From: Amylibacter sp. SFDW26
GTDB taxonomy: Bacteria > Pseudomonadota > Alphaproteobacteria > Rhodobacterales > Rhodobacteraceae
Direction: 5' to 3'
Length of the DNA stretch: 64,000 nt
Assembly: GCF_009184395.1 (NCBI RefSeq)
Contig: NZ_WEIC01000001.1
Coordinates: forward strand, 390,047-454,046
The position numbers were made by a program, and so were the translations under genes. How positions within the stretch are numbered: the stretch's first letter is position 1; each line of letters opens with the position of its first letter. Below are positions 7,364 through 15,920 of this stretch, in pieces. A model generated the notes under the pieces. That model did not search any database. It was not told the DNA's origin and saw only the letters and a list, made by a program, of their open reading frames with translations.

Positions 7364-9118
7364 TTAAACCATTACTGCGCCACCGCTATCAATGGCACCT
7401 TGTGTTTCGGCTTCGCCCATCAACATTTCATTATGCGCTTTGCCCGATGGGATCATTGGGAAGCAATTTTCGTGCTTTTCAACCAGGCAATCAAAGATCA
7501 CTGGGCCTTCATGGTTTAGCATTTCCATAATGGCATCATCCAGATCAGCAGGATCAGAACATAGAATGCCTTTGGCACCAAATGCTTCGGCTAATTTAAC
7601 GAAATCAGGTAAGGCTTCTGACCAAGAGTTGGAATAGCGTTCACCGTGCAGCAATTCTTGCCACTGGCGGACCATCCCCAAACGTTCATTGTTTAAGATA
7701 AACTGTTTGATTGGCAGGCGATATTGTGATGCTGTTCCCATTTCTTGGATATTCATCAAAATACTGGCTTCACCTGCGACGTTCACAACTAAGCTGTCAG
7801 GATGCGCTACTTGAACTCCTACGGATGCAGGCAAACCATAGCCCATTGTACCCAAACCACCTGAAGTCATCCAACGGTTTGGATCTTCAAAGCCCAGATA
7901 TTGCGCTGCCCACATTTGATGTTGGCCTACTTCGGTTGTGATATAACGATCCATGCCTTTCGACAGTGCTTCTAGACGTTCCAAAGCATACTGGGGTTTA
8001 ATGATTTTATCTGAGTTTTTGTAACTCAGGCATTTCTTACCACGCCATTCGTCGATTTGCGCATGCCACTTCTTCACTTCTGCAGCCTTTGTTTTGCGGC
8101 CGCGTGATTTCCAGATTTTCAACAAATCTTCCAAAACATGGCCAACGTCTCCGATGATAGGCACATCCACATGGATCACTTTGTTGATCGAGGATGGATC
8201 AATATCGATATGTGCTTTCTTAGACTTAGGGCTGAATGCGTCGATACGACCAGTGATACGGTCATCAAAACGGGCACCGATGTTGATCATCAGATCACAG
8301 CCATGCATTGCCAAGTTTGCTTCGTAAGTGCCGTGCATACCTAACATGCCCAACCAGTTGTCGCCAGAGGCAGGGTAGGAGCCTAGCCCCATCAATGTAG
8401 ATGTGATCGGAAAATTGGTTTCTTTAACCAATTCGCGCAATAGTTGGCTGGCGCCTTTGCCAGAGTTGATCACGCCGCCACCAGTATAAAATACTGGGCG
8501 TTCTGCGTTTTCAATCAACTCAGCCAAAGCCGTGATGGCATCTTTGTCCCCTTTTACTTTCGGTTGGTAATGGCCAACATCTGCTTTTGCTGGGGCAACA
8601 TAGTTACCGTTTGCAAATTGTATATCTTTTGGAATATCGATTAAGACGGGACCTGGACGACCACTTGTCGCAACATGGAACGCTTCATGGATAGTTTCAG
8701 CAAGTTTATCTGTGTCTTTCACCAACCAGTTGTGTTTTGTACAGGGGCGTGTGATGCCAACAGTATCCGCTTCTTGGAACGCGTCAGAACCGATCATAAA
8801 GCTTGGAACTTGACCAGTAAGAACGATTAGTGGGATGCTGTCCATTAATGCATCTGTCAATCCCGTTACAGCGTTTGTGGCACCTGGTCCTGATGTCACC
8901 AGAACAACGCCTGGTTTACCTGTTGAACGCGCATAACCTTCGGCAGCGTGTGTGGCACCTTGTTCGTGGCGTACAAGAATGTGTTTAATATCGTTCTGCT
9001 GAAAAATCTCGTCATAAATAGGAAGCACAGCACCGCCTGGATATCCAAAGACAGTGTCGACGCCTTGATCTTTCAAAGCTTTAAGTACGATTTGCGCCCC
9101 ATTCATTTGACGGCTCAT
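7364..9118 (-). CDS. ilvB: acetolactate synthase large (catalytic) subunit
   Basis: The 584-residue enzyme condenses two pyruvates (or pyruvate with 2-oxobutyrate) in valine, leucine and isoleucine synthesis. The thiamine-diphosphate N-domain has the catalytic Glu in LVRHEQGATHAAEGYA. A central FAD-binding domain and a C-terminal ThDP/Mg domain (AGEASILMNIQEM) follow. The Mg motif is GEA rather than the common GDG, a variant I associate with this order. AAAGGAG precedes the ATG. Expression is probably set by the leader peptide and attenuator immediately upstream. Confidence 0.97.
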   Translation of the reverse strand: MSRQMNGAQIVLKALKDQGVDTVFGYPGGAVLPIYDEIFQQNDIKHILVRHEQGATHAAEGYARSTGKPGVVLVTSGPGATNAVTGLTDALMDSIPLIVLTGQVPSFMIGSDAFQEADTVGITRPCTKHNWLVKDTDKLAETIHEAFHVATSGRPGPVLIDIPKDIQFANGNYVAPAKADVGHYQPKVKGDKDAITALAELIENAERPVFYTGGGVINSGKGASQLLRELVKETNFPITSTLMGLGSYPASGDNWLGMLGMHGTYEANLAMHGCDLMINIGARFDDRITGRIDAFSPKSKKAHIDIDPSSINKVIHVDVPIIGDVGHVLEDLLKIWKSRGRKTKAAEVKKWHAQIDEWRGKKCLSYKNSDKIIKPQYALERLEALSKGMDRYITTEVGQHQMWAAQYLGFEDPNRWMTSGGLGTMGYGLPASVGVQVAHPDSLVVNVAGEASILMNIQEMGTASQYRLPIKQFILNNERLGMVRQWQELLHGERYSNSWSEALPDFVKLAEAFGAKGILCSDPADLDDAIMEMLNHEGPVIFDCLVEKHENCFPMIPSGKAHNEMLMGEAETQGAIDSGGAVMV

Positions 9119-9143
9119 GATCTTTCTCCTTTGTTACAGCCAT

Positions 9144-9168
9144 AAAAAAACCCCCAAAACTGTGGGGG
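9144..9168 (-). terminator. attenuator terminator in the ilvB leader
   Basis: On the minus strand, CCCCCA (9168-9163) pairs with TGGGGG (9156-9151) around a 6-nt loop, followed by seven Ts (9150-9144). It lies after the leader peptide stop and 26 nt before the ilvB start, the position expected for a transcription attenuator. A GCGGC in the leader coding region can pair with GCCGC at the 5' side of this stem, a possible antiterminator. Confidence 0.85.
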
Positions 9169-9180
9169 CGGCATGCATCA

Positions 9181-9201
9181 AAAACGGGTATTTACCGTTT
9201 T
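9181..9201 (-). promoter_or_regulatory. hairpin overlapping the leader peptide stop codon
   Basis: AAAACGG (9181-9187) and CCGTTTT (9195-9201) form a 7-bp stem that includes the TAA of the leader peptide. It is placed to be melted by a ribosome finishing the leader and re-formed when the ribosome stalls upstream. It is therefore a candidate switching element of the attenuator. Confidence 0.5.
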
Positions 9202-9251
9202 CGCGCCGCGCGCAGCCCGATAAGGACGACAATATGTGCTGTTTTAATCAT
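9192..9251 (-). CDS. ilvB operon leader peptide
   Basis: This 19-codon ORF reads MIKTAHIVVLIGLRAARKR and stops 73 nt before ilvB. Seven residues are branched-chain amino acids (Ile2, Ile7, Val8, Val9, Leu10, Ile11, Leu13), five of them consecutive, the composition expected of an ilv attenuation leader. A Rho-independent terminator follows. No Shine-Dalgarno sequence precedes the ATG, and the predicted transcription start coincides with the A of that ATG. It may be translated as a leaderless mRNA, as reported for trp leader peptides in Rhizobiales. Confidence 0.8.
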   Translation of the reverse strand: MIKTAHIVVLIGLRAARKR

Positions 9252-9257
9252 GCTGGT

Positions 9258-9285
9258 ACACTATCGTGAACAACGAGGAGGTCAA
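9258..9285 (-). promoter_or_regulatory. promoter of the ilvB leader transcript
   Basis: TTGACC (9285-9280) and TAGTGT (9263-9258) lie on the minus strand with a 16-bp spacer. The expected initiation point, 7 nt past the -10, is position 9251, the first base of the leader peptide ATG. Confidence 0.6.
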
Positions 9286-9396
9286 GATACAATTTGGTAC
9301 TTTTCTTATGAAAAATGCGTAATTGCGCTAATTAAAGTACAAAAGTAGAGTTTTAAAGTAACAAAATTACCAAGACTTGTATTTTTATATTAATAG

Positions 9397-10236
9397 TTAA
9401 GTCAAGTTTCCGTTTGAGCTAAGAGTATCTGGTAAACGAATTGCTGCAACTTGTTCTGGAATAGGGGCGGTACCGTCTTTTGACGCAATTGCGAACTTGT
9501 CTGTGTTTGCCGCATCTACCCATTCGCCTTTATAAAAGGCTTCTAAGGCATTGAAGTTAGACTTATATCCCATTTTTGAACTGCCTGGAACCCAGTAGCC
9601 AAGGTAGACATAAGGCAAGCCAGCTTCTTGAGCGATCTTGATGTGATCTAAGATCATATAGATACCAAGGCTGTTGCGCTGCTGGTCGGGCTCAAAGAAA
9701 GAATAAACCAATGAGAGACCATCATCCAATACATCTGTTAAGCAAACGGCAGTGAGTTCACTGCGTTCATAAAGCTCGTGCTGTGTGGAATATTCTACGA
9801 TGCGACTGCGTACTGGGGTTTCTTCGACCATTGATGAAAATTCAAACATATCCATATCGGCCATACCACCATCAGCATGGCGTTTGTTTAGATACCGTGA
9901 AAACAATTCGTATTGGTGTTCTGTTGCCCATGGAGCGGATGCATCGCGGATCAGGTGTTTGTTACGATTTAAAACACGTTTTTGCGATCTGCTTAATTTA
10001 AAGTCTGCTACACGAATACGGGCGGATAAACAGGCACTGCAATCTGCGCAGGTTGGACGATAAAGTACATTTTGTGAACGGCGAAAGCCTTGTTTAGATA
10101 AAGCGTTGTTTAATGCGTCTGCATGCTCACCTTGTAATCCAGCAAATAGTTTACGCTCTACTTTCCCATCTAAATAGGGGCAAGGTTGTGATGCTGTTAC
10201 ATAAAATTGGGTTGCCAGAGGCAATGAATGTCGCAT
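9397..10236 (-). CDS. bpt: aspartate/glutamate leucyltransferase (arginyl-transferase family)
   Basis: The 279-residue enzyme transfers leucine from leucyl-tRNA to N-terminal Asp or Glu, marking proteins for ClpAP through ClpS. The N-terminal ATE domain has [15 protein letters not shown] and the cysteine cluster [12 protein letters not shown]. The C-terminal ATE domain carries [11 protein letters not shown] and [16 protein letters not shown]. The length matches the Bpt branch of alphaproteobacteria rather than the larger eukaryotic ATE1. It stands alone, divergent from nothing and followed by the RDD gene upstream. Confidence 0.93.
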   Translation of the reverse strand: MRHSLPLATQFYVTASQPCPYLDGKVERKLFAGLQGEHADALNNALSKQGFRRSQNVLYRPTCADCSACLSARIRVADFKLSRSQKRVLNRNKHLIRDASAPWATEHQYELFSRYLNKRHADGGMADMDMFEFSSMVEETPVRSRIVEYSTQHELYERSELTAVCLTDVLDDGLSLVYSFFEPDQQRNSLGIYMILDHIKIAQEAGLPYVYLGYWVPGSSKMGYKSNFNALEAFYKGEWVDAANTDKFAIASKDGTAPIPEQVAAIRLPDTLSSNGNLT

Positions 10237-10303
10237 GAAACTACCATAAAACTCGTTACTTAAAACCGTATCAATAGATTCTTACATGATCAAGTCGGCT
10301 AAA

Positions 10304-10762
10304 TTATGGCAGGTTCGGTCTATTGATTGCCGTTGTTCCCAATACATAGTCATGCAGGGCTTGCCCACGCTCATTTATGAACATCATAACGATCGAGATT
10401 GCTAGTAAAATGGGAATAATAGTTAGGGCCGTATAAATACCTGTGTGCCATGCCGCTTCTTCAAGCGATAACTTATTCCCGTTTTTGTTTCTGATTTCTA
10501 TACCAGCTAACTTCATACCAAATGTTGCAGATGAACGAGATAATGTAAAAATGCGGTATGCTACATTTACAAAAAACAGAATGACAGGAAAGAAAAAAGC
10601 TCCAATGAAAAAAGTTGCCATAACAGTAGCCGCTGCTAAGGCAATAATAATTATGGTGTCGATGATCCAAGCGAGAAGTCGTTTGAAAGGAACAGCAGCA
10701 TAAAACTGTGCATCTGCTATTGGATCAGGTAATTGGCTTAGGTCATGGTTGGTGCTGAACAT
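10304..10762 (-). CDS. RDD family membrane protein
   Basis: The 152-residue protein has the RDD-domain opening FKRLLAWIIDTIIIIALAAA with Arg and two Asp-like positions in the first membrane segment. A second pair of helices near residues 45-70 precedes FGMKLAGIEIRNKNG, and a last membrane segment lies at about 108-130. RDD proteins are small inner-membrane proteins, some linked to ion exchange. The specific role here is unknown. It probably shares a transcript with bpt, 67 nt downstream. Confidence 0.85.
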   Translation of the reverse strand: MFSTNHDLSQLPDPIADAQFYAAVPFKRLLAWIIDTIIIIALAAATVMATFFIGAFFFPVILFFVNVAYRIFTLSRSSATFGMKLAGIEIRNKNGNKLSLEEAAWHTGIYTALTIIPILLAISIVMMFINERGQALHDYVLGTTAINRPNLP

Positions 10763-10949
10763 TTAGTCCTCAATTTTGTATTCTTACATATATGGTGAGG
10801 TCCGTATATGATCTCAAGATATCATGCTGAAAAATTTAAATATATCATTTTATACAAGAAATTGTTTTGTAAGCCCTTATTTAAATATAAACTTGTCAAA
10901 TTTTAGCCATTTTTTATTGCAATACGTCATTTGGAATGGAGAAATTAAA

Positions 10950-11132
10950 ATGGTAAATTATTTGTTTAGTAAGCTCAAATCTAGCTACTTAGAGCGTTTT
11001 ATACGTTCTGAAGATGGCGCAGTGACTGTTGAATTTGTTGCTTTAACAGCAGCGGTTGTTCTAATTGGTGCTGCAGCGGCAAGTAGTCTTACAGGAAGAG
11101 TTAATGCTGCAATTACGGGCATTGGTATTTGA
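10950..11132 (+). CDS. Flp-type type IVb pilin-like protein
   Basis: The 60-residue protein has a short charged leader ending in RSEDG, followed by AVTVEFVALTAAVVLIGAAA. That is a prepilin cleavage site after Gly with Glu at mature position 5, then a single hydrophobic helix, as in Flp/Fap pilins. I chose the ATG at 10950, preceded by GGAG, over an upstream start giving 42 extra residues without pilin character. No tad/cpa assembly genes are in this window, so it is an orphan or accessory subunit here. The upstream DNA is strikingly AT-rich. Confidence 0.75.
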   Translation: MVNYLFSKLKSSYLERFIRSEDGAVTVEFVALTAAVVLIGAAAASSLTGRVNAAITGIGI

Positions 11133-11157
11133 ATATCTAATGCCGAAAGCCGTTTTA

Positions 11158-12042
11158 TCAGGCTTTTATCATTTTAGGATCTCCGCAGATTTTACCGTCT
11201 GCAGGACATGCTATGTCTGTGTCTTTAAGATCGTAAGAAACTTTTGACAATACTGTACGAATTGCAGCAATCCGCGCGCGCCGTTTGTCGTCGGTTCGGA
11301 TAACATGCCATGGCGCATGTGATGAATGAGACTTCACCATCGTTTCAGCAATAGCAGTCGTATATTCATCCCACTTATAAAGACCTTTTACATCGATCCC
11401 TGACAGTTTCCATTGTTTTAATCTGTCGCCTTCGCGGCTTAAAAAGCGGCGTAATTGCTCGGCACGTCCTACATTTAGCCATAGCTTTACAAGAATAATG
11501 CCGTCGTCTGTCAGCATCTTTTCGAAATCATTTACCTGATTGAAAAAACGCTTGCGCTGATCTGTATCACAAAACCCAAATACGTGTTCTACTACACCGC
11601 GATTGTACCATGAGCGGTCAAAAAACACGATTTCACCTTCTGTAGGCATGTGTTGCACATAACGTTGAAAGTACCATTGACCGCGTTCCGTGTCTGAAGG
11701 CTTGGATAGAGCAACAACACGTGCTGACCTTGGGTTCATATTTTCACGGAAACGTTTGATTGTGCCGCCTTTACCAGCTGCATCACGCCCCTCAAAAACA
11801 ACTGCGATACGTGCACCCGTTTCTTTGGCCCATGTTTGCATTTTGACCAATTCGATTTGTAAGTCTTCTAAAATTTCTTCGTATTCTTTACGATCTTTAC
11901 GCGCGGAATAAGGGAATGAAATATCCAAAATATCGTTTTTATGCGCATCTTCGATGGATTTACGAATTGTTGTAGGGGCGTCTTCGTTAAAGAATTTTGA
12001 AATCGCGCCATCGAAAGGTTTTGGATAGTTTGTTTTGCCCAT
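11158..12042 (-). CDS. ppk2: polyphosphate kinase 2
   Basis: The 294-residue protein has Walker A in [18 protein letters not shown] (near residue 82), Walker B and lid residues in [15 protein letters not shown], and [14 protein letters not shown]. These are diagnostic for PPK2, which transfers phosphate between polyphosphate and nucleoside diphosphates. A single PPK2 domain with GKGGTIKRF fits class I enzymes that make ATP or GTP. The nucleotide preference is not decided from sequence. It is convergent with the pilin gene, with 25 nt between them. Confidence 0.94.
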   Translation of the reverse strand: MGKTNYPKPFDGAISKFFNEDAPTTIRKSIEDAHKNDILDISFPYSARKDRKEYEEILEDLQIELVKMQTWAKETGARIAVVFEGRDAAGKGGTIKRFRENMNPRSARVVALSKPSDTERGQWYFQRYVQHMPTEGEIVFFDRSWYNRGVVEHVFGFCDTDQRKRFFNQVNDFEKMLTDDGIILVKLWLNVGRAEQLRRFLSREGDRLKQWKLSGIDVKGLYKWDEYTTAIAETMVKSHSSHAPWHVIRTDDKRRARIAAIRTVLSKVSYDLKDTDIACPADGKICGDPKMIKA

Positions 12043-12099
12043 TGAAATAAGCCCCCGTCAAGTTTTGAACAATATGCAGGGCAGATTGAGGTTTGGCAA

Positions 12100-13050
12100 C
12101 TATTCTGCTGCTATCATTATGTCGATCGCTTGGATCACATCCTTGGGCGCGAGTTGTAGAGCTGCATGTCCCATTCCTGCTATTGTTTGCAACATCGCTT
12201 GTGGGACGATTTTGACAAACTCTTGCGAGTGGATTTGTAAAGGAACGGAGGTGTCATCAATGCCATGAATAAGAGTGATTGGCATTTTCAATGAGGGATA
12301 CCTTTTGGATTGTTCAACAATTTGTGGGCGCATATCCGTAAGCTGACGTGAATTTTCGACAAAGGACTTGTAGCGGACGGACATATTTACACCGATATGA
12401 TCCATAAAAGCATCTGGGGCAGGGTGCGGAGCAAAGATCGAAGCATAGCTGGATCTAAAGTAGTCATCAGACAAATATGCGGTTGCTGCGGCCATTACGG
12501 CGGGACCTATGACGGGCTTAGACATAATACGGTAGTTCAGATGAACTTCCCCTGGCCATGGCATGGATACAGACGAGACCAATACCAATCCTTTGATGAA
12601 ATCGGGTTTTTCCAATGCCCAATTCAAAGCTAAGGCGCCGCCAAAAGAATACCCTATGATATGCGCTTCTTTAATGCCAAGCCTCTGGGTTGCTTTATGT
12701 AATAGATCAGATTGCTGCTGCAATGTAGCGCCATCGGATGGTAGTTTATCTGTATACCCGTGCCCCGGACGATCGAATGCATAAACGGTATAGCGTTTTG
12801 AAAGTTCGGGGATCAGATCGTAATCATAATCTTTCAGATTACCACCAGCGCCATGTAATAAAATCAGTGCGGGGCCAGTGCCTTTTTTAACATAGTGGAC
12901 CTGAGTGCCATCAACATCAATAAATTCACCGATTGGTGGCGTATTGGCTTCTGCGCGGTTGGTGAATTTTTGAGCTTTAAACCCAGTCAGCAGTATAAAG
13001 CATAGGCATATAACGCCGGTTATTCCTGATATCATAGACGCCTTGCTCAC
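12100..13050 (-). CDS. membrane-anchored alpha/beta hydrolase
   Basis: The 316-residue protein has an N-terminal hydrophobic anchor (about residues 7-25) and then a full alpha/beta hydrolase domain. It shows the oxyanion motif LILLHGAGGNLKDYD, the nucleophile elbow IGYSFGGAL, the acid HGIDDTSVP and the histidine GMGHAALQL. The listed start is a GTG 3 nt after the metA stop; an ATG five codons later is equally plausible. The tight spacing implies co-transcription with metA, but the substrate and any methionine link are unknown. Confidence 0.85.
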   Translation of the reverse strand: MSKASMISGITGVICLCFILLTGFKAQKFTNRAEANTPPIGEFIDVDGTQVHYVKKGTGPALILLHGAGGNLKDYDYDLIPELSKRYTVYAFDRPGHGYTDKLPSDGATLQQQSDLLHKATQRLGIKEAHIIGYSFGGALALNWALEKPDFIKGLVLVSSVSMPWPGEVHLNYRIMSKPVIGPAVMAAATAYLSDDYFRSSYASIFAPHPAPDAFMDHIGVNMSVRYKSFVENSRQLTDMRPQIVEQSKRYPSLKMPITLIHGIDDTSVPLQIHSQEFVKIVPQAMLQTIAGMGHAALQLAPKDVIQAIDIMIAAE

Positions 13051-13053
13051 TAC

Positions 13054-13974
13054 TTACTCTTGGCCAATCAAAGATAGTTCGAATGGCGTTGTTTGGTAGA
13101 TTTCGTTGATCCAGTTCCCATACAATAGATGGGCATGGCTGCGCCAACGATTCAGTGGTGTTTGTGATGGGTCATCATTTGGATAGTAGTTACAAGGCAC
13201 ATTAATGGGCGTGCCGTTGGCAACATCACGGTCGTATTCTTGTTTAAGGGTGCCACTGTCATATTCAAAATGGTTAAATATATAGAGTGCGCGATGTTTT
13301 GGATCTTCGACCAAGCACGGACCAGATTCATCACTTGAAATCAATATGTTCAAGTCGTTTTCTGCGTTAATCTCGGCCTCCTTGATTTCTGTCCAACGGC
13401 TGACAGGCATAACCAAACCATCAGAGAAACCACGCAAATACGGGGAAGATGCATCACATACGGAATGGTCAAAACAACCGAATGCTTTTGCATCCAGATC
13501 GTATTTATCAACATCATGGAAATGATAGATCATGGCCATGCCGCCCCAGCATACGCCGAATGTGGAATGAACATTTGTCTGTGTCCAATCCATCACTTCT
13601 TTGAGCTCATCCCAATAGGTCACATCCGTATAGGGCAGATGCTCAATAGGGGCGCCTGTGATGATCAGGCCATCAAATTTCTCATTCTTGACCTCTTGGA
13701 ATGATTTATAAAACGCTTCCATGTGATCGGCGGACGTGGTTTTCGAAGTATGTTCCGTCATGCGGATCAAAGTCAGATCAATTTGCAGCGGTGTTGCACC
13801 GATCAATCGGGCAAACTGTGTTTCAGTCTGAATTTTCTGTGGCATTAGATTAAGCAAGCCGATTTTCAGCGGGCGAATATCTTGCTTTTTTGCATCGCCT
13901 TTTGACATGACCATAACACCTTCGGATTTAAGGACATCATGGGCTGGCAGTTTGCTTGGTATTCTAATTGGCAT
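13054..13974 (-). CDS. metAA: homoserine O-acyltransferase, predicted acetyl-CoA specific
   Basis: The 306-residue protein is a MetA-family enzyme activating homoserine for methionine synthesis. The nucleophile is Cys142 (FGVCWGG), and the catalytic His235 and Glu237 lie in FNHFEYD. Position 111 is Glu ([10 protein letters not shown]). In this family Glu111 correlates with acetyl-CoA use and Gly111 with succinyl-CoA, so O-acetylhomoserine is the expected product. I see no SAM-II-type riboswitch in the short upstream gap. It forms an operon with the hydrolase downstream and possibly the ATPase upstream. Confidence 0.93.
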   Translation of the reverse strand: MPIRIPSKLPAHDVLKSEGVMVMSKGDAKKQDIRPLKIGLLNLMPQKIQTETQFARLIGATPLQIDLTLIRMTEHTSKTTSADHMEAFYKSFQEVKNEKFDGLIITGAPIEHLPYTDVTYWDELKEVMDWTQTNVHSTFGVCWGGMAMIYHFHDVDKYDLDAKAFGCFDHSVCDASSPYLRGFSDGLVMPVSRWTEIKEAEINAENDLNILISSDESGPCLVEDPKHRALYIFNHFEYDSGTLKQEYDRDVANGTPINVPCNYYPNDDPSQTPLNRWRSHAHLLYGNWINEIYQTTPFELSLIGQE

Positions 13975-14018
13975 TGGTCTTCTTTCACCTTGGAAGGTTA
14001 GAGCTAGGTCGAAATGGT

Positions 14019-14876
14019 TTAAGCCTCAAGAGCGGATATGATCACATTATCGAAATCTTGTGACGTTTTTACGTTATAAATATCGTCAGCCTGAACTGTA
14101 ATGCCCCATTTATCTGCAATGGCTTTGTATCGCGGCAAACGATCAGAGAGTAATTTGTTATATCCCCAACGAATGAAATCATCTGGATCAACCTTGTCAG
14201 CTGTTACGGATTTTTCATCCATATAGGTGTTCCAACACTCTACCAGGAAGTCTTCTGGGTAATATATTGGTTTTGGAGCTTTGTTAAAACGCTCTGTCAG
14301 GATGTCGATATGATTGTCGTTGCCCTCGATCCATACAGGAAGCACGTGATCGCAAATGGATGACATAACGGGATCATTATCATCTAAAGGATCGACGACT
14401 TCTACCACAGAGCCAGACGTGTCACAGATAAAGTTATCATATCCATAAAGTGCTTTGGCGCGTTGGATGAAATGAACAGTGTCTTTCATTGAGTTGATTT
14501 CGGCATCGCGGTGTAGACGTTGACGGCGTAGATATTCTTCAAACGGGATGCCACCTTTGTCTGGGTTGCCGGGCTTACCAATGTATGTGGATAAAGGGGA
14601 TAGATCAGAGAAACGCAGGTTTGATGCGATGTATATTGCATCAGAGCGCAGAAGTTCCGCCAAAAATGGGTTCCGCATTGCTTCAATTTTAAAGTTATCG
14701 GCAATGTGTTCGCCCATATAACGCGATCCGATACGGTAATCGACGCTATAATGAAACCAATCACCATTGCCGCGCAAAAGCTCACTGATGTGGGTTTTGC
14801 CCAAGCCAGACATGCCAAAAAGCATAACCTTTTTGCTTTTGGCATCACGCCAATCTTTTGCAGAATTGTATAACAT
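14019..14876 (-). CDS. P-loop NTPase of unknown function
   Basis: The 285-residue protein has Walker [11 protein letters not shown] (near residue 21) and a candidate Walker B in [17 protein letters not shown]. Between them lies a helical segment rich in charged residues. The overall look is of a small kinase-like P-loop protein, but I recognise no substrate motif. It is cytosolic with no membrane segment. It lies 44 nt upstream of metA on the same strand and may be the first gene of that operon. I assign no function. Confidence 0.75.
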   Translation of the reverse strand: MLYNSAKDWRDAKSKKVMLFGMSGLGKTHISELLRGNGDWFHYSVDYRIGSRYMGEHIADNFKIEAMRNPFLAELLRSDAIYIASNLRFSDLSPLSTYIGKPGNPDKGGIPFEEYLRRQRLHRDAEINSMKDTVHFIQRAKALYGYDNFICDTSGSVVEVVDPLDDNDPVMSSICDHVLPVWIEGNDNHIDILTERFNKAPKPIYYPEDFLVECWNTYMDEKSVTADKVDPDDFIRWGYNKLLSDRLPRYKAIADKWGITVQADDIYNVKTSQDFDNVIISALEA

Positions 14877-14937
14877 GGTATCCCCGTTCGTGCTTTCTGG
14901 TTATCGTAAAGCAAAAAAGGACGCGGAGTACAATTCT

Positions 14938-15834
14938 TTAACGCTTAAATACGCGCCCATCGATGATCAACATGCCCAATGCGATGACTGCAAAGCCAAT
15001 ATAGGCAGAGGATGGCAAGCTCTCGTTGAGCACGACTGCACCCCAGAAGACTGCGAAGGGAGGAACCAATAGGGTTACAAGGCTGAGGTTGCCGCTGCCT
15101 GCAAGGTTTAGGGCGTGGTAGTATAGGAGATATGCAAGTGATGTCGCTGCGATTGCTAAGAATGCCATAGCTGCAAATGTTATGGGCATCAGATCAAAGC
15201 TTGGGGTGCCATCAATATAATAGGCAAGGGGCACCATGACCAAAGAAGCACCTGTAAGCATTCCTGTTGCTGACATAATAGGGTGTAATTCTTTGAGGGT
15301 GATGCGTGCCCATGCCGATGCGCAGCCATAAAAGAAACCTGCACCTAGCAATGCGATTTGTGCAAGGGAGCGGATGTCAAAGTTCAGTAATGCTTGCCAT
15401 CCAATAGTGATACAGACACCAACACAGGCAACGATCAGGCCTGTGAGTTTATTGGGTGTTAGACGTTCATCTTTGAAAAGCAAGGCGGCTATTAGGATCG
15501 CAAACAAAGCTGTGCTGCCATTGATAATAGAGGCAAGACCACTTTCCACATGTATCTGTCCCCATGCGATCAATGAGAAAGGTAGGGCATTGTTCAGTAT
15601 GCCCATCACCAATAGTGCCCCCCATGTTTTTAGATTTTTGGGTCTTGGAACGCCCAAAGCAAAAACAAAACCCCATAAAATCAGACCGCCCCAAAAAACG
15701 CGGTGGGCGACCAGCGTGTAGACATTCAATTCACGCAGCCCCAAGGCAAAGCATAAAAAGCTGACCCCCCAAATCATGGCTAATGATAAAAGGGTGATCC
15801 ATGCCGCGAATGAAAGTGACTGTTGTGGTGCCAT
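14938..15834 (-). CDS. EamA/DMT family transporter
   Basis: The 298-residue membrane protein has ten predicted hydrophobic segments arranged as two EamA repeats. The first includes the typical IWGVSFLCFALGLREL and VAHRVFWGGLILW; the second has LLLVTLLVPPFAVFWGAVVLNE-type spacing with a conserved Pro-Pro. DMT proteins export metabolites such as amino acids. The substrate is not predictable. The ATG at 15834 gives MAPQQSLSF; an upstream start adds 12 residues. A second DMT gene on the same strand lies just upstream. Confidence 0.88.
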   Translation of the reverse strand: MAPQQSLSFAAWITLLSLAMIWGVSFLCFALGLRELNVYTLVAHRVFWGGLILWGFVFALGVPRPKNLKTWGALLVMGILNNALPFSLIAWGQIHVESGLASIINGSTALFAILIAALLFKDERLTPNKLTGLIVACVGVCITIGWQALLNFDIRSLAQIALLGAGFFYGCASAWARITLKELHPIMSATGMLTGASLVMVPLAYYIDGTPSFDLMPITFAAMAFLAIAATSLAYLLYYHALNLAGSGNLSLVTLLVPPFAVFWGAVVLNESLPSSAYIGFAVIALGMLIIDGRVFKR

Positions 15835-15920
15835 AATGGAGCCTTGGTGTAGCAAACTTGGAATTAACACAAATGGTTATTTGTGCGCCTTGTCATAACG
15901 TGGTGTGATGGTTTGCCGTT

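Noticed and set aside
13975-14018. SAM-II riboswitch upstream of metA
   Set aside because: The gap is only 44 bp and lacks the conserved SAM-II core.
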